This document shows, piece by piece, positions 13,073 through 24,630 of a stretch of 64,000 nucleotides of DNA. The first letter of the stretch is position 1; each line of letters opens with the position of its first letter. The stretch spans positions 10,827,738 through 10,891,737 of the forward strand of contig NC_081137.1 in the NCBI RefSeq assembly GCF_958295425.1, written 5' to 3'. The notes beneath the pieces are model-generated. The model made no database searches. It had not been told where the DNA came from and saw only the letters and a program-made list of their open reading frames with translations. Both the position numbers and the translations under genes were made by a program. Source of the stretch: Solea solea. Its lineage: Eukaryota > Chordata > Actinopteri > Pleuronectiformes > Soleidae.

Positions 13073-13937
13073 CTCTAAAGCAATTATAGCAAATTAAATG
13101 AATGCCCCCAAGTTGAATAGTGTTAATAGTGTTCAGGGAGACAGATTTGAGATGCAACTCACAGTGTGATGGCAAGATCCACTTGGTTTGCTGAGTAGCT
13201 AACGGTAGCATTAATTATATGCAAAGCCTTTTTAACAGAGAATCAATTCATAGCATGCTGTGACAGGTTGTTCACTTTGGAAATGGACTGAAAAGCAATG
13301 TGCATCAGAGTCTTTTTTTTGGGGGGGAGGGGACACCAACACTAGATTGTATTACATTACAGTGAATAAACCCAGAGATGAACAAGTAATGCTTGAGAAT
13401 TGTTTTGTCCTGGATACGATGGTAAACAATGAAACTGGAGACACCTTCAGAGATCTACGCTGTGATTCAAGATGACAGACGAGGAAAATGAAGAATAATA
13501 TACGCTCTCAGCCATGAGATAATAAGAATGAATCATTCTACAGATGAAACATTTCAAACAGGTTTCTGTGAGACAGGTCAATATTTCGATTGTATTTTGA
13601 AAAAAAAACAACATTGGGAACTTTACCCACGGCTCACAACAGTATTATAAACAAAAATCATATACTCACTAGTCAACCACTGTGGTTCTTCCCTCTCTGA
13701 CCAGTAGGTTGTAACAAATGTCCACACACTATAAATCAGTGCAGCTGACATCCGATATATTTAACAATAAACCTAAAATTATAAAACTAATAATAAACTA
13801 AATATTTATTACATGTAACACGTCATCAAAGACTCCGTGAAGCAATACTATCAGACCTGAATGAGTGAGCATAGCAGTGCAGGGACAGAGTTTATTCTGT
13901 GGAACTGCAGTTTCACAGTTTTTGTGGACATATTTTC
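12947..13937. other. Intronic sequence with (GA)n tract
   Basis: Apart from the (GA)n microsatellite this is AT-rich filler. G9 and A8 runs are present near 13320 and 13600. No gene is visible. Confidence 0.5.
13003..13071. repeat. (GA)n microsatellite
   Basis: About 69 bases of GA repeat have a single T interruption at 13031. On the msi2 strand it is a CT tract that could mimic a polypyrimidine tract. Confidence 0.97.
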
Positions 13938-14773
13938 TAGAGGTGCAACGGTTCACCTAGCCCACAGTTCGGTTTGTATCGCGGTTTTGGGGTCATTATT
14001 CGGTTCGGTTTTTCATTTTTGCACATTAAGGAGAAGAAAAACGTGTTAACAGTCTGGCAGATTTTTGTTTTGTGCAAAAATAACATGTTCTATTCAGACA
14101 TGAAGACTCAGGAATACTTCCTCCGGTTTTCACAATATAAAGAGCAAAATAAATTCAGCCAGTTGTGGCATTACATGTTAAAAAAGTCACGTTATTTTAT
14201 GGTTTCATACCAAACAAAATACTTCCAGTGTGGATACAACTTGCCCAATACAATTTAGTGGCTTTACTTGAACTGTATATGAAATTGCAACTCTGCTAAT
14301 CTCCTTAAATCTTAGGCTCTGAAGATCCCAACAGATGTAGTTATTTCTTTGTGTTTGTCTGAATCTTTGGGAAAGTGAACGTGTTCCTTTCAGACTGAGT
14401 CTGTGCCACAGAAATGTCTGTGTGATGCCAGCGTAAATGGACATTCATGTTAGATGTGTTACTGTGAGCAGTCTCGAGTCGCGTTGAACAATGCTTGCAG
14501 ATGGTCTGTGTTTTATTGACGAGCTTCGCTCCATCGCTGCCACAGTTGACGCTAATGGAAGCCACACAGCGGATTTAATAGATGACGTCTCTCAAACGTT
14601 TGATTTTCTTCTCCACTCGCCGTTCTCCACTGACACTAACGCTGTATTGTTTGGCTTTCATTTAGTTTCTAATGTTGCGTGACGCATCATTCCTGTCGTG
14701 ACAGTTAAGGATCTATTTATAGAGAATATTTACACACATTTGATGCACCGAAATATTGCGGTTTACACCCCTG
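13938..14773 (-). mobile_element. hAT-type DNA transposon, non-autonomous or decayed
   Basis: The left end TAGAGGTGCAACGGTT and the right end (reverse-read TCAGGGGTGTAAACCG) are imperfect inverted termini of the AGGGGTGCAACGG type common in fish hAT elements. The 8 bases outside each end, ATATTTTC and ATTTTTTC, agree at 7 of 8 positions, matching the 8-bp duplication expected of hAT. Inside, the minus strand encodes a BED zinc finger but no catalytic domain, so about 0.8 kb of a longer element remains. Confidence 0.7.
14341..14565 (-). pseudogene. BED-type zinc finger fragment of a hAT transposase
   Basis: A 74-codon open frame contains ICKHC (Cys23 and Cys26) and NVHLRWHH (His43 and His47/48) separated by NTSNM. 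This is the Cys2-His2 layout of the BED finger that hAT-type transposases use to bind their termini. The frame then becomes low-similarity sequence and stops; the dimerisation and RNase-H-like catalytic domains are absent. It is read as a relic domain inside the hAT element, not a host gene, although BED-domain host genes (ZBED family) arose from such elements. Confidence 0.65.
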
Positions 14774-15337
14774 ATTTTTTCAGTCATACTCCAACCTGTT
14801 TGAAGCAGTGTCGTTAAAAACAACAACAACAAAGCTGTTGCAACAACATAAAAAAGTCACTTCCTGTGTGCAGAGAGGGAATGTCGCCAGGAGACACAGA
14901 ATCTAAACAGTATACCGTATACTGAGAAAGACAGAGAGTTGTGTAGAGCTGATTGGCTTAATCAGCATTGTGTGAAGTCGTATGACAATAATTGAAAAAG
15001 ATTTGTTTGTTTATATTCATTAATCTTGAGTGTCAGCAAGTTTTTGCAAACAAAACTTAACATCAATGAGTAATATTAATAATTAAAGGTGTCAATCGGT
15101 CAGACTCTCACGATTCAATTCAATTTAATCCCAATTCCTTGGGGCACGATTCAATTAAAATTTGATTTTCAATTCAAAACTGATTCAGTACATAGAGCTG
15201 CTAATTTGAGGGTCTACTCCGCTGTTGTGTGCAAAGAAAAGTTATGCTGTCATGAAATCAGAGTAAAGATAATTTAAGATAAACTTGCACAAGCATCCTG
15301 GGTATAACCTTATAAAGTTATGTGAGGGTATGACATA
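14774..15337. other. Intronic sequence with decayed transposon-like phrases
   Basis: Near 15080-15180 the phrases ACGATTCAATTCAATTTAA and GGGGCACGATTCAATT resemble a degraded hAT-type terminus. There is no clear partner end. An (AAC)n stretch lies near 14818. No gene is visible. Confidence 0.35.
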
Positions 15338-15611
15338 CCTGCAGGGTCTTAAAAAGTCTTGAATAATAGTTTTGCCTTAGGTCTTAAATAAAAAATAAAA
15401 AGATGAACGTTACTTTTATTAAGTTCTAAAGTTTGATTACTCTTATTTTGTTTTGGGGGAAATATTTTGATTTATGCTACGTTTTAATATAACACTGGAA
15501 CAAACATGTATGCAATAACTATGTTGCAGTGTTAATTGCAGCCCAACACACAAACACAACATGAGCCAGTCTGGCAACGTGAGGATTGAATTAGCTTGTT
15601 ACTAGCACATA

Positions 15612-15845
15612 ATGGGTAAGTGGAGGTTGAACGACGCATGGCTAGAACATAGTGATTTTCGTGAGTGGTTGAAGTTGTTTGAAAACCAGTTTCAAGCCCA
15701 CTGCACCTTATGTAAGAGGACACTACAGCTTGGGACGTTGGAAAAACAGTCCACATGAAGTCGGAGAGACACAAAGCGGCCTTAAAAAGCAAACAGGAAA
15801 CGCTCGACATCAGACATTGTTGTTGCACGACGGGAGCGGGAGCAT
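15612..15845 (+). pseudogene. Frameshifted zinc-finger (transposase-like) fragment
   Basis: From ATG at 15612 the frame gives MGKWRLNDAWLEH, then HCTLCKRTLQLGTL, carrying the CxxC half of a finger. It stops at a TGA at 15756-15758. One frame over, beginning just before 15755, the sequence continues HMKSERHKAALK, the HxxxxxH half. The two halves are in adjacent frames, so a small indel has broken the domain. Similar fingers occur in fish transposon-derived proteins. No catalytic region follows. Confidence 0.6.
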
Positions 15846-15884
15846 CAAAGTCCAGCTACAGCACGAACGATCCTGCACAGTCTG

Positions 15885-15917
15885 TATATATATATATATA
15901 TATACATATGTATATGT
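15885..15917. repeat. (TA)n microsatellite
   Basis: This is a TA repeat with CATATG interruptions at its right end. It lies at the end of the zinc-finger remnant. Confidence 0.95.
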
Positions 15918-16164
15918 AGAATCGTTAAGGATATCATTTTTTCACACCTCTGGTAATAATAAGAATCAGTCCAACCTTTTAATCGGTGCTTCCATCCAAG
16001 GCCTCAGAGCTCCGTCTCAGAGCAGCTACCCAGCGGCTGATGCTTGTGCTTGCGTAAGTTGCCGAACCAGCAACCTCTGTGCCTGAGGCGGCCTACCTCC
16101 TGAACTCATTTCTCCATCTCCCTCCTGCTGAGCACAGCACTAACCCGCCCTTCTCTACTGTGCT

Positions 16165-16184
16165 CACACACACACACACACACA
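16165..16184. repeat. (CA)n microsatellite
   Basis: This is a (CA)10-type run. A looser CA-rich patch follows at about 16558-16612. Confidence 0.95.
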
Positions 16185-18570
16185 TCAGATTCACGATAGG
16201 CATTAGCGTTTCACTGGCTGTGGTTTTCCACTCATTAAATGCATATTTCGGTATTGCCGTTATATATGACTTGAAGCTGCTCGTGTATGTAGCGTGTGAA
16301 AAACCAGTGCCCTCCTACACATTTGTCTATTTATTTATCCATTAAAAAATTTAATTATGAATGAATGTCACACTGAATAATGCATGTGCGCCCCAGTGTT
16401 GCGAATAAGTAGCTATAGCACACCTTTGCTTCCTCCTCATCAGTGTTATGTTGAGCCTTTTAGTAGCACCATACACTTAACTGTAGGTTATTGGTGTTTC
16501 TTCCTCTCTGGAGGATTCCTTGTGCACTTAGTCCTTATTAAAATCCCTTAGGCATATAAACACACACAATCAAACACACACATTCACACTCACGGAAACG
16601 CACACACAGGCCAGGGGCCGTCTGCTGGTACAAACCATTTATTAAAGCTCCTGTGAAGGTCTTGGCAGTCAGCCAGAGGGAGACATGACTTTGGATCCCA
16701 TTCATGTCTACATCAGCAGAGTAAAATGTTTCTAGGTGTTGATCCATGACAGCCATTATTGCTGCAATCCAGTTTTATCATTGTCAAATTCTGCAAAAGG
16801 GGAAAATAAGCCCCTCTTTTTCTGCACTTTAACAGATTGTCAATACAGTTCAACCAATCTGAACAGTTGCTGTGGGAGTTTATTTGCTTTAAAAGATCTG
16901 TTTTGAATAAGCAGGGGAAAAATCGCCCTCCTTGGCACTCAATCGAGGCTCTTTTTTTTTTTAATTTAACTTCTAGTGCAATTGTATGGCAATGATATGA
17001 TAATTTAACATGATATTATTTCCATGATATGAATTATTTATCAGACTGTGCTTGATCATTTACATATGCTGTATAGAAAACACATTCTTAATAAAGTGAT
17101 ATGATAAAGAATATCATTCAGCCTTAAGCCTTTGTCATACACTTTACTAACCCAGTTTGCATTATATCATCCTGAGACGTAGCGTCTGCTTATCACCTTT
17201 ACAACATTTTCATTTTCACATCCAAAACTTTATTTGACAAACTACAGCTTCTTTACGCTATGTTTTATGTTTGTGTTAATGATTAGTTCATGCTAAATAA
17301 TACCTAAACATAGTGCAGACACATGACACATGGCTTAATCATTGTGTGTATCGTTTGATATTGTTAGCATCTGAGGAAACCAGGCAAATCAACCAAAAAA
17401 CATTGTCACCGTGTATAAGCCATTAGCTACACTGATTGAGTTCTAAATATCAGCTTCAGCCTATTTCTGTCACTCTGTCACATTTACTGCTTTAGATTCC
17501 TTAGGAATAAAACACTATATGTATTTGAAGGGTATGTTTTTAATCTCGAAAAAAAATTGGAACAAAGTAAAAAGCGCCCACACAGCATTTCCGAGTTAAA
17601 TCAGTGACACACAAAGCGCCGGACACCACAGTGATTTTAGGAATAACTGTGAAAATAAATCCCATCCAAAAACCACTGAACATGAACAAAAATGGTAGCT
17701 CTGAAGGGTTAATCACAAAGAGTCAGTCCACTTCATTCAGATCTCTGCACTCTTCAAAAAGCTGCAACCTTGCTCATTGTTCACATGCCATGCAGCAAAA
17801 GTGCTAAGTGGTCTGAAGTCTGCTGCTGTGTCATCAACATGCCGTACATTATTACCACAGGTGACATCAGGTAATACCGCCAATTTATTCTTCATTCACT
17901 GACGGGAATATACTGTATGGTATTTAATTCAAAATTGCAGGGAGGGAGTGATTGTGCAGCCCAAGGGTGCAGTAATCATTAAGGACCATGAAACTATACA
18001 ATCCAAATTTACAACTTCTTCATCACCTCCATCCGGTGTAGGGGGAATGATCTACAACAGGGTGGTCTGTTTGGGCGGTCAGAGGTGGTCTAATGCATTT
18101 GGTAGAGGCTGATAACAGTGCTTCACTTTCACACCGAGCACTCAGAGGGAATTACAGGGCTGCAGAGAGGGGAATGTCTGAGTGCTTTAGTTAAAACCGG
18201 GGGTAAATGCTATCTCGTGCTTACATACTCCTTGATCCATGCACACCGAGGCTAGCCCGATCGTGTCAGAGCTCGGCCCATTTACATTTTCACTTGACAC
18301 CATCGCTCATACTGTATATTCTGCTTCACAGAAATCGATTGCACAGTCAAAGGCCTCTCGGTCTCTACACAGCACCGCTCCCCAGCCAAGCCTTACCTGG
18401 ATTGAGAGATATGAGGATGAAAGGATTGGGTGCACAGAGACCTTAGCCGTGGGGGAGAGATTTTCGTGAAGGGCTGAACCTGTTCATGTAATGCCCATCC
18501 TTCTCCGAAGCTATACTTTAGAGATGGATGGGCATGGACACTCTTAAGGGGGAAACACGACAGCAAATAA
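16185..18570. other. Intronic sequence, no repeats recognised
   Basis: The sequence is AT-rich and apparently unique, with no exon-like block flanked by splice signals. Some frames near 18207-18469 overlap one another in different phases and lack protein character. Confidence 0.45.
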
Positions 18571-18690
18571 TGTGTGAGTAACTATTAACTTATTTTGTAG
18601 CAGCCGCCTGTTATCTGAGAGGCGGTACAAGCCCTCAATGACTAATCTATCAGTGGAACATACTGTAGGGGGCTTGCCATATAGCTCTTT
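18571..18690 (+). repeat. Diverged block, partner of 34812-34940
   Basis: Ordered words shared with the second block include ATCTGAGAGGC (18613), TCAATGACTAAT (18635) and GCCATAT (18676), with spacings of 22 and 41 bases against 20 and 39 in the partner. The similarity has no poly-A, terminal repeat or coding signal that I recognise. It could be an ancient SINE or a duplicated regulatory element. Confidence 0.55.
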
Positions 18691-20734
18691 CTGACTTCTC
18701 TGTGCCTCTACAGAGACAAGTCTGATTTCTCACTGTTATGAGTGCTGTGCCCACTCAACATTTCCAATTCTATAGACCTTATTTTTGAACATGGAAGTAA
18801 CTAAGGGTACAACTTTGTGCCATTTGTCCTTATGAGAGTCTGACAACAATGTTTACAGGTGCAAAATTGCATCATTCCAGAAGGATTTGTTCCGATTCAA
18901 ATGTATAATTCCATCATTTACATAGACGCAAAATTAAATGACCTGAATGTGGATCAAGTGTTCAGTTTGAATGGACTATTTTGATATTTGACATGTGCAG
19001 TGTTGTCTAACTATCCAGAGTAAACAAATGCTTGTCCCCTTGCTGTCCGCTATTCGTCTCATTTTCCTCCTCTGTGACTTTTGTATGTGTTCATTATTCT
19101 TTTTTTGGAATGTACATACAGCAGTAACACAACAGAAATACCACATGTTTACATGGATCAGACACGCGATAGCACCAAACCAGGAAGTCATGATTGGACC
19201 GACTGTTTATACGAACCATCCATAGAACCAGCCCTCTCTTTTGGAATCAAATTTGTTTTCAAATGCGCTGTATCGGATCAGAGATTTCGGATTGGCATGT
19301 TTGCATGGCATATTTTAATTCCGGAGCAAGCATTTACTCCAGTTACTTGTGTTCATGTAAACATAACTAATGTTGTGCAAACATTCATAACAAATGGAAA
19401 TGTCAGGTCAGGTCATTGTCAGGAGACGACATGAGGAAGTGGCCTCATATAACGTACGAAGATATTTTGAATTATTTTCTACTGTCTCTCGGTGTGGATG
19501 GTTGAAGGAATGAATGGAATGAAATAATGAATCAATAAGTCAGCAGTATAACCCTGTTTTAATGACACAACTGAATCAACAGTTACTTTGGAAACCAACT
19601 GAGACACCAACAACACTTCATCGTAATTAGCTGTGGTTTGACCTGCGGCTGCTGACATCGTCTTGGAGATTTTATTGGTGTTTCATAATGTAGACAGATT
19701 CAGATATAAGGCTTTTTTAGCCACAGCATCAGTTAACAACTGACTGTACACACGACTGTACCTGTTTTCTAAAAGCGATATAATATGTCACTGGAAGTCT
19801 GTCACATACATAATGGCAGGTGTCTACTCACATGTAATGACTATAGACAACACCCTGACCAGTCACCCGCCATTTTCTTGTCCAGTAACTACTTTCACAC
19901 AATAGATGATCTGAGCCAGTGCCTCCCTCCATCCTTGGCCAGTGCTGTTCATCACCCTCACAGTGAAGGCCAAATGGGAACACACATATGAATATATGAA
20001 TAACGTTATTGCTGTGGTTATTGTTATTCACCTGCACACAGTGTGCCGAGCCTGCAAAGACTTTTGTTTAGAGGCTGTAGTTCTGCTGAGCACAGGCTTT
20101 CTGACAGAACGTCTGAAGAGGGGCAGAGGAGAGTGGGAGCACAGGTGTTACAGAGTGGATCTTTTACCCAGAAAGAATGACCTGTGTCTGCAAATGCCCC
20201 CTCTGTCCGTCTCCGGCGCCGCCTGACTATGCCCCTGTGCCCTCTTACTTCAGTGGCTACAATGCTGGCATAGAGACCTGCCATTTGCCCAGATGGTGGA
20301 CAGCAGGGGTCCCCCCCACACTTTTGCGATGTCAGTGAAGTGCTGCCCCTTGAGTGTATCTAAGATGCTCCTTTTGGCCCATATGCCCAACTGACAAAAT
20401 GTAGAGAGCAGATGGACTGACGGACATCTGCATTGCCCAAGACGTACACATCTACACAGACACAAAAGCAAATGTCATCTCAAAAGACTGCACAATAATA
20501 ACAACAACTGATTTGAATGACCCATCACAAGTTACAGCAGCATGCAGAAGGTCGAGGGTTTAAATCCCGACGTGACCTGGGGAAGACACATTCAGTACGA
20601 AAGATGCGTGATAGAAAATGATAAATCCACTGTATGAATGTAAACTACAAGGAAATCTGACAGGAGAGGATCATAAACACATTCATATGTTAAAGTGAGA
20701 TGTTTAAGTGCATGCCCCACCTTTTCCCTGAGGA
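18691..20734. other. Intronic sequence
   Basis: The part at about 18775-19440 contains phrases such as TCATGTAAACATAACTAATG and a CCGGAG-rich patch that may belong to a decayed MITE. The rest looks unique. A tRNA-box-B-like word (GGGTTTAAATCCCG) near 20556 is an isolated SINE scrap at most. No gene is visible. Confidence 0.35.
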
Positions 20735-20958
20735 TTTTTTTTTTTAGATACTTTATTAATCCCCTTAGGGAATTTATTCTCTGCATTTTGACCCATCCTA
20801 GAATTAGGAGCAGTGGGCTGCCACACTGTGCAGTGCCCGGGGAGCAACGGGGGTTGGGTACCTTGCTCAGGGGTACCCCAACCCTTTTGACCTGGTGGGG
20901 ACTTGAACCGGCAACCTTCCAGTTACAAGCCAAGTTCCCTTTCCACTTGGCCACAGGC
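20735..20958 (-). mobile_element. tRNA-derived SINE
   Basis: Read on the minus strand it starts with GCCTGTGGCCAAGTGG (box A-like) and carries GGTTCAAGTCC (box B), the internal RNA polymerase III promoter of a tRNA-derived SINE. It ends in GGGATTAATAAAGTATCTAAA and an A-run of 11 (T-run at 20735-20745). The tail type is shared with fish LINEs that would have supplied the reverse transcriptase. I could not find a clear target-site duplication. Confidence 0.7.
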
Positions 20959-21029
20959 TAAGTGAGGCACAGAAGTTACCTCTGAAGTTACCTCAGAAAA
21001 CTGAGGTTTGTAAAGGATTTACTCTCCTG

Positions 21030-21300
21030 CACCAAAGGCCATAGAACAACTCAGCTTTTGTGATGGGAGCTGCTGGTCCACTGCTGCCTCGTTTGGTAAG
21101 TCTGTGTTTCTGAGGTAAATCCAATTAGAGAATTTCAAGCATTTAAATCACAAAATAACACATTTGAACTAAGCGATGGAGCCAGCAGTAGAACAACAAC
21201 CCTTGTGTGCTTTGATATAAAATCTATGATTTTCTCTGTAGACTTTGGTGCAAACTTTATTTCACTGAGAGCGAGCATCATTTCTCAAGCTGGTTCTTGG
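21030..21300 (+). mobile_element. TTAA-type MITE, fragment (copy A)
   Basis: It shares ATGGGAGCTGCTGGTC, TTTGGTAAGT, CACAAAATAACACATTTGAA and ATTTTCACTGAGAGCGAG-type words with copies B, C and D. Terminal AGGGAT/TTAA ends are not seen, so it is truncated. Confidence 0.6.
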
Positions 21301-21741
21301 CACAGAGGGCCTGCCAGCTTTAGATCAGTTGAGCATCTTTGGATGAATGTCGCTTGTACATGTATGTTATAGTTTGCGGTGGGTCTTTCAGATCGGTTCT
21401 TGTCACTGTTAAGAAGTCTTTTGAGATGACATTTGCTTTTGAGACAAAATTACAAACTTACGGCTCAGACGGGTGAAGTGTTTTTATTTATCTAAATTAA
21501 AGCAAGAGGAGATATTAAAATGACTAATCACTTCACACTCAGTTCATCATTTTCACCATTTGGCCAAATTAGCCAGATCCTTTAATATAATCGGCCACTC
21601 CTCCTTCCCCCATATGGACATGCTGATGCCAACACTGATTAACCTTGGCCTAAAACACCTGCCTGGAAATTAGCACTATGAAGAAGTGAGTGTAAATATG
21701 TGGACTCAGGTGGACTGGTACCACCTCCTACATTCAAATTA

Positions 21742-22206
21742 GTGATGGGAACAACAGTACTTTTCGGTGTACTGAATCTTTAGAATCCGTTCACTAAAAG
21801 GATTTGTTTAAAAGATTTGTTCATCAAATTGTTCAGTTCTTCCTGCATGACCACAGCGCAGACTCCGTCAGACTCACTGAGTCACTGAACTGAAACAGAA
21901 TGATTCAGTTTTGGGTCTTTTGAACTGATCCAAAGTTTGGGCATTGTTAGATTTTCTGACAGTTTAAACTGCTGAATCACTGAACTGGTGAACTGATACG
22001 CACAGTACACTGACTCACTTGATGTATCATCAGTACGCGTACTGTTTCCTCACATCGAGAAGAACTGAGACGTCTCAGTCCACTGTAGGTTCAACATGCA
22101 GCGGCAACTATGAAAGGTGGCGAGATCAGAATGCAGAGCTTTTAAACACAATTAAATAAGCACAGAAAGGTTTCTGCGTTAATTTGTATTTGTTATGCAC
22201 TTTTTA
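21742..22206. mobile_element. Possible hAT-type element, left part
   Basis: It begins TTAGTGATGGGAAC and is rich in overlapping TTCACT/ACTGAA/GATTCAG words, like the AGTGATGGGAA class of fish non-autonomous hAT elements. A possible right part lies at about 22623-23190, after a SINE insertion. The boundaries are not proven. Confidence 0.35.
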
Positions 22207-22622
22207 CAATATAATATATCAGTCATCATCATCTACCGCTTTATCCTCCACCAGAGGGTCGCGGGGGGTGCTGTGCCAATCTCAGCTACATCGGGCGATA
22301 GGCGGGGTACACCCTGGACTGTTCGCCAGTCCATCGCAGGGCCACACACACACACACACAGATAGAAACAAACAACCATTTACTCTCACACTCACTCCTA
22401 TGGTCAATTTGGAGTGTCCAATTTACCTAATCCCCACATTGCATGTTTGTGGACTGTGGGAGGAAGCCGGAGAACCCGGAGAGAACCCACGCACACACGG
22501 GGAGAACATGCAAACTCCATGCAGAAAGGCCCTTGTTCCAACCGAGGCTCAAACCTGGGTCTTCTCGCTGCAAGGCGAGAGTGCTAACCACTACCCCACC
22601 GTGTAACCCCAATATAATATAT
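22207..22622 (-). mobile_element. tRNA-headed teleost retroposon with 13-bp target duplication
   Basis: The body (22220-22609) is flanked by identical 13-base copies of CAATATAATATAT at 22207-22219 and 22610-22622. On the minus strand it opens GTGGGGTAGTGGTTAGCAC (box A-like), then CCAGGTTTGAGCC (box B-like). It continues with phrases found throughout fish genomes (GTTTGCATGTTCTCCCCGTG, GGTTCTCCGGCTTCCTCC) and ends AAGCGGTAGATGATGATGA. The perfect duplication shows a retrotransposition event that has not decayed. It also contains a short (CA)n. Confidence 0.85.
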
Positions 22623-23190
22623 AATAAATTGAAATATTCAAGTACTGTGCAACTAAACATAGGTAGGCTATTGTTTATTAAATGAAATAAATACAAATAC
22701 ATGACAGTGCAAATTACATTGATGAGGGTGAATGTAATTATTGAGAAAAGTATATAATGAAGTAATTTGTTACTTTCCTGTTTCCACCCCTGTATTTAAT
22801 TATATTCGTAATTGTGTCGGTCCAATAATTGTGGTGACATGGTGTTGCACTGGCCTCTCATCACAGTGGCAGCACATTGTCTCTACACTGTCCTCTCATT
22901 ACGGGCCAGCCCAATATTTGCGCTTACTGGGAAAGTCTGTTAAAACAGCGGTGAACTAGACTGTGTGTTTAAACATCTTGCACTGACTACATAAGCTGTT
23001 AGCGCGTGGGGACACACAGCGATTCCCTCACTGAGTGAGTGAGTGCAGTGAGTGAAAGAATCACCTTTGCTCCGCCCACTGCCGCTGGCCGCTGTCTCAC
23101 TGGAGTCGCAGCGGAGCTCAGCTAAACTGTGAGATGAACGAATCGTTTCAGTAAGTGGTTCAGTTCTGTTCGTTTGCCAACGAGCCAACA
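22623..23190. mobile_element. Possible hAT-type element, right part
   Basis: The end carries AACGAATCGTTTCAGTAAG and TTCGTTTGCCAACGAG, the kind of GATTCGTTC-rich terminus that would pair with the left part at 21742. A small GAGT repeat sits near 23034. The assignment is by resemblance only. Confidence 0.3.
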
Positions 23191-24374
23191 CCAATTCAAA
23201 TAAAAGGAAGACAGCACAGAAGTTTCCGTTACTCCCATGCTTTCTCTTTCAGTCCCGTTATGCTGCAGATTCAGCATTTAAAACACATGCATGTGTGCAT
23301 GCGTAAGAAAACCTGCACAAGTACAAGTAAGCTTTTCCATATTCAGTTTTCTCTCTTGTGTAATGTTGTGCTAATACAACATCTATGAAATTCAGTTAGT
23401 CAGAATAAAGCATAGCACTGTGAGATTGGGACTCAGTAGTCCATCAAAATTCAATCATCTGAATGTGTTATTGTAGGAAAATGATGGATTTGTTCATCAA
23501 ATGACAATTTAGCAACTATAAAGTGAATATGGTACATACCATTTATGAGCATGCCATTTAACTTCCTTGCTGTAGGTATTGAGCTGCCAGTGCTGTCAGT
23601 CTATTAAGTATGGGATAAAAGCATGGAAAAGTGGCTTCTGCCTACCGCTTCACATCAGGCTCTTCAAGTTCATAATGTCATCCTGACACCAGGAGACAGG
23701 CAGTGCCAGGGGTGATGCCCAGGAGTGAAGGGAAGGTCAGCAAAGCTTCAAAACTGGACTGGTGCTGATGCCACAGCATGCATGGCTCAAGTGTTTTGGC
23801 AGTGCATCTTAACAACAAAATGTGACATTTTTAGAAGCTGTCACATTGCAGTCTAAAAAGGCAGTCTTGACTGGGGACCGAGCCAGATCGCACCGCTGCA
23901 GGGCTTTCAATCTGCCGGTAATGGGAAAGATGGAAGAAGATAAGATTCCAATTCAGCCATTTCTGCACAGCCCAATGTGATCACACATCAATCCGACAGG
24001 GCATTTGGGGAGTTGAGAGAATTCTTAAAAGGACTGAATATCTTCGAGTATGGCTTGATACTCACACAAATCCCATCACAGATCCTAATTGTTCAGCTGA
24101 CTGAAAGTGAGTGATGTAATCTGGTAGTATTACCTACTCTGTCCTTTGTTACAAATGATGCAGCCTGGATGACGATATGTCTGCATGAACAATAATACAC
24201 AAATAAAGAAATATACACATGTGCTCGGGGAGGAAAAAAAAAAACATTAGACAGATGTTTGCAAGCTTAGCTCAAACAGAGACTTGGCTTGGTCCCAGAT
24301 AGCACATGCTGTGCTTCCTGATTTTTTAATGTTGGATGAACTAAGCCGGCACCTTTTTTTGCTTAATCAGCAGA
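23191..24374. other. Intronic sequence, apparently unique
   Basis: No repeat, exon or RNA gene is recognised. An A11-type run lies near 24233. Confidence 0.45.
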
Positions 24375-24630
24375 TAAATGGTCTGTATTTATATAGCTCT
24401 TTTCTAGACTTGATGACCACAGTCAAACCTGCTTTAAACTACGGTTTTGCCATTCACACACATACACTCACACATCCATACAGCACATTTTGTATCAGCC
24501 ATCAGGACCAATGTAGGATTAGTGTCTTGCCCAAGGACACAGTGGCCTGTAGACAAGTGGAGTCGGGAATCAAACCTATAACCTTGTAGTTAAAAGATGA
24601 CTTGCTCTACCACTGGGCCACCATCTCCCC
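24375..24630 (-). mobile_element. tRNA-derived SINE (AGACCATTTA-tail family), full-length copy
   Basis: On the minus strand it starts TGGCCCAGTGGTAGAGCAAG (box A) and has GGTTTGATTCCCG-like box B. It passes through GTGTCCTTGGGCAAGACAC and ends in AGCTATATAAATACAGACC. This family is widespread in percomorph fish. It is the most complete of four copies in the window (others near 35230, 57003 and 59936). Confidence 0.75.

Larger units (their letters stand above)
15338..15985 (+). mobile_element. Transposon-derived segment with zinc-finger remnant
   Basis: The left part reads CAGGGTCTTAAAAAGTCTTG and TAGGTCTTAAAT, phrases I associate with a repeated teleost transposon. It is followed by a coding remnant and a (TA)n tract. 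The right boundary is approximate. The coding remnant (next entry) is a CxxC/HxxxxxH zinc finger typical of transposase N-termini. Confidence 0.45.

Noticed and set aside
20540..20600. tRNA-gene-like box B word (GGGTTTAAATCCCG)
   Set aside because: No box A, no cloverleaf and no terminator; at most a SINE scrap.
22184..22606. 140-codon open frame on the plus strand
   Set aside because: It lies entirely within the antisense of a retroposon with target-site duplications.
24375..24630. Candidate tRNA gene from box A and box B words
   Set aside because: The head does not close into a cloverleaf, and it is followed by the conserved body and tail of a SINE family present several times in the window.
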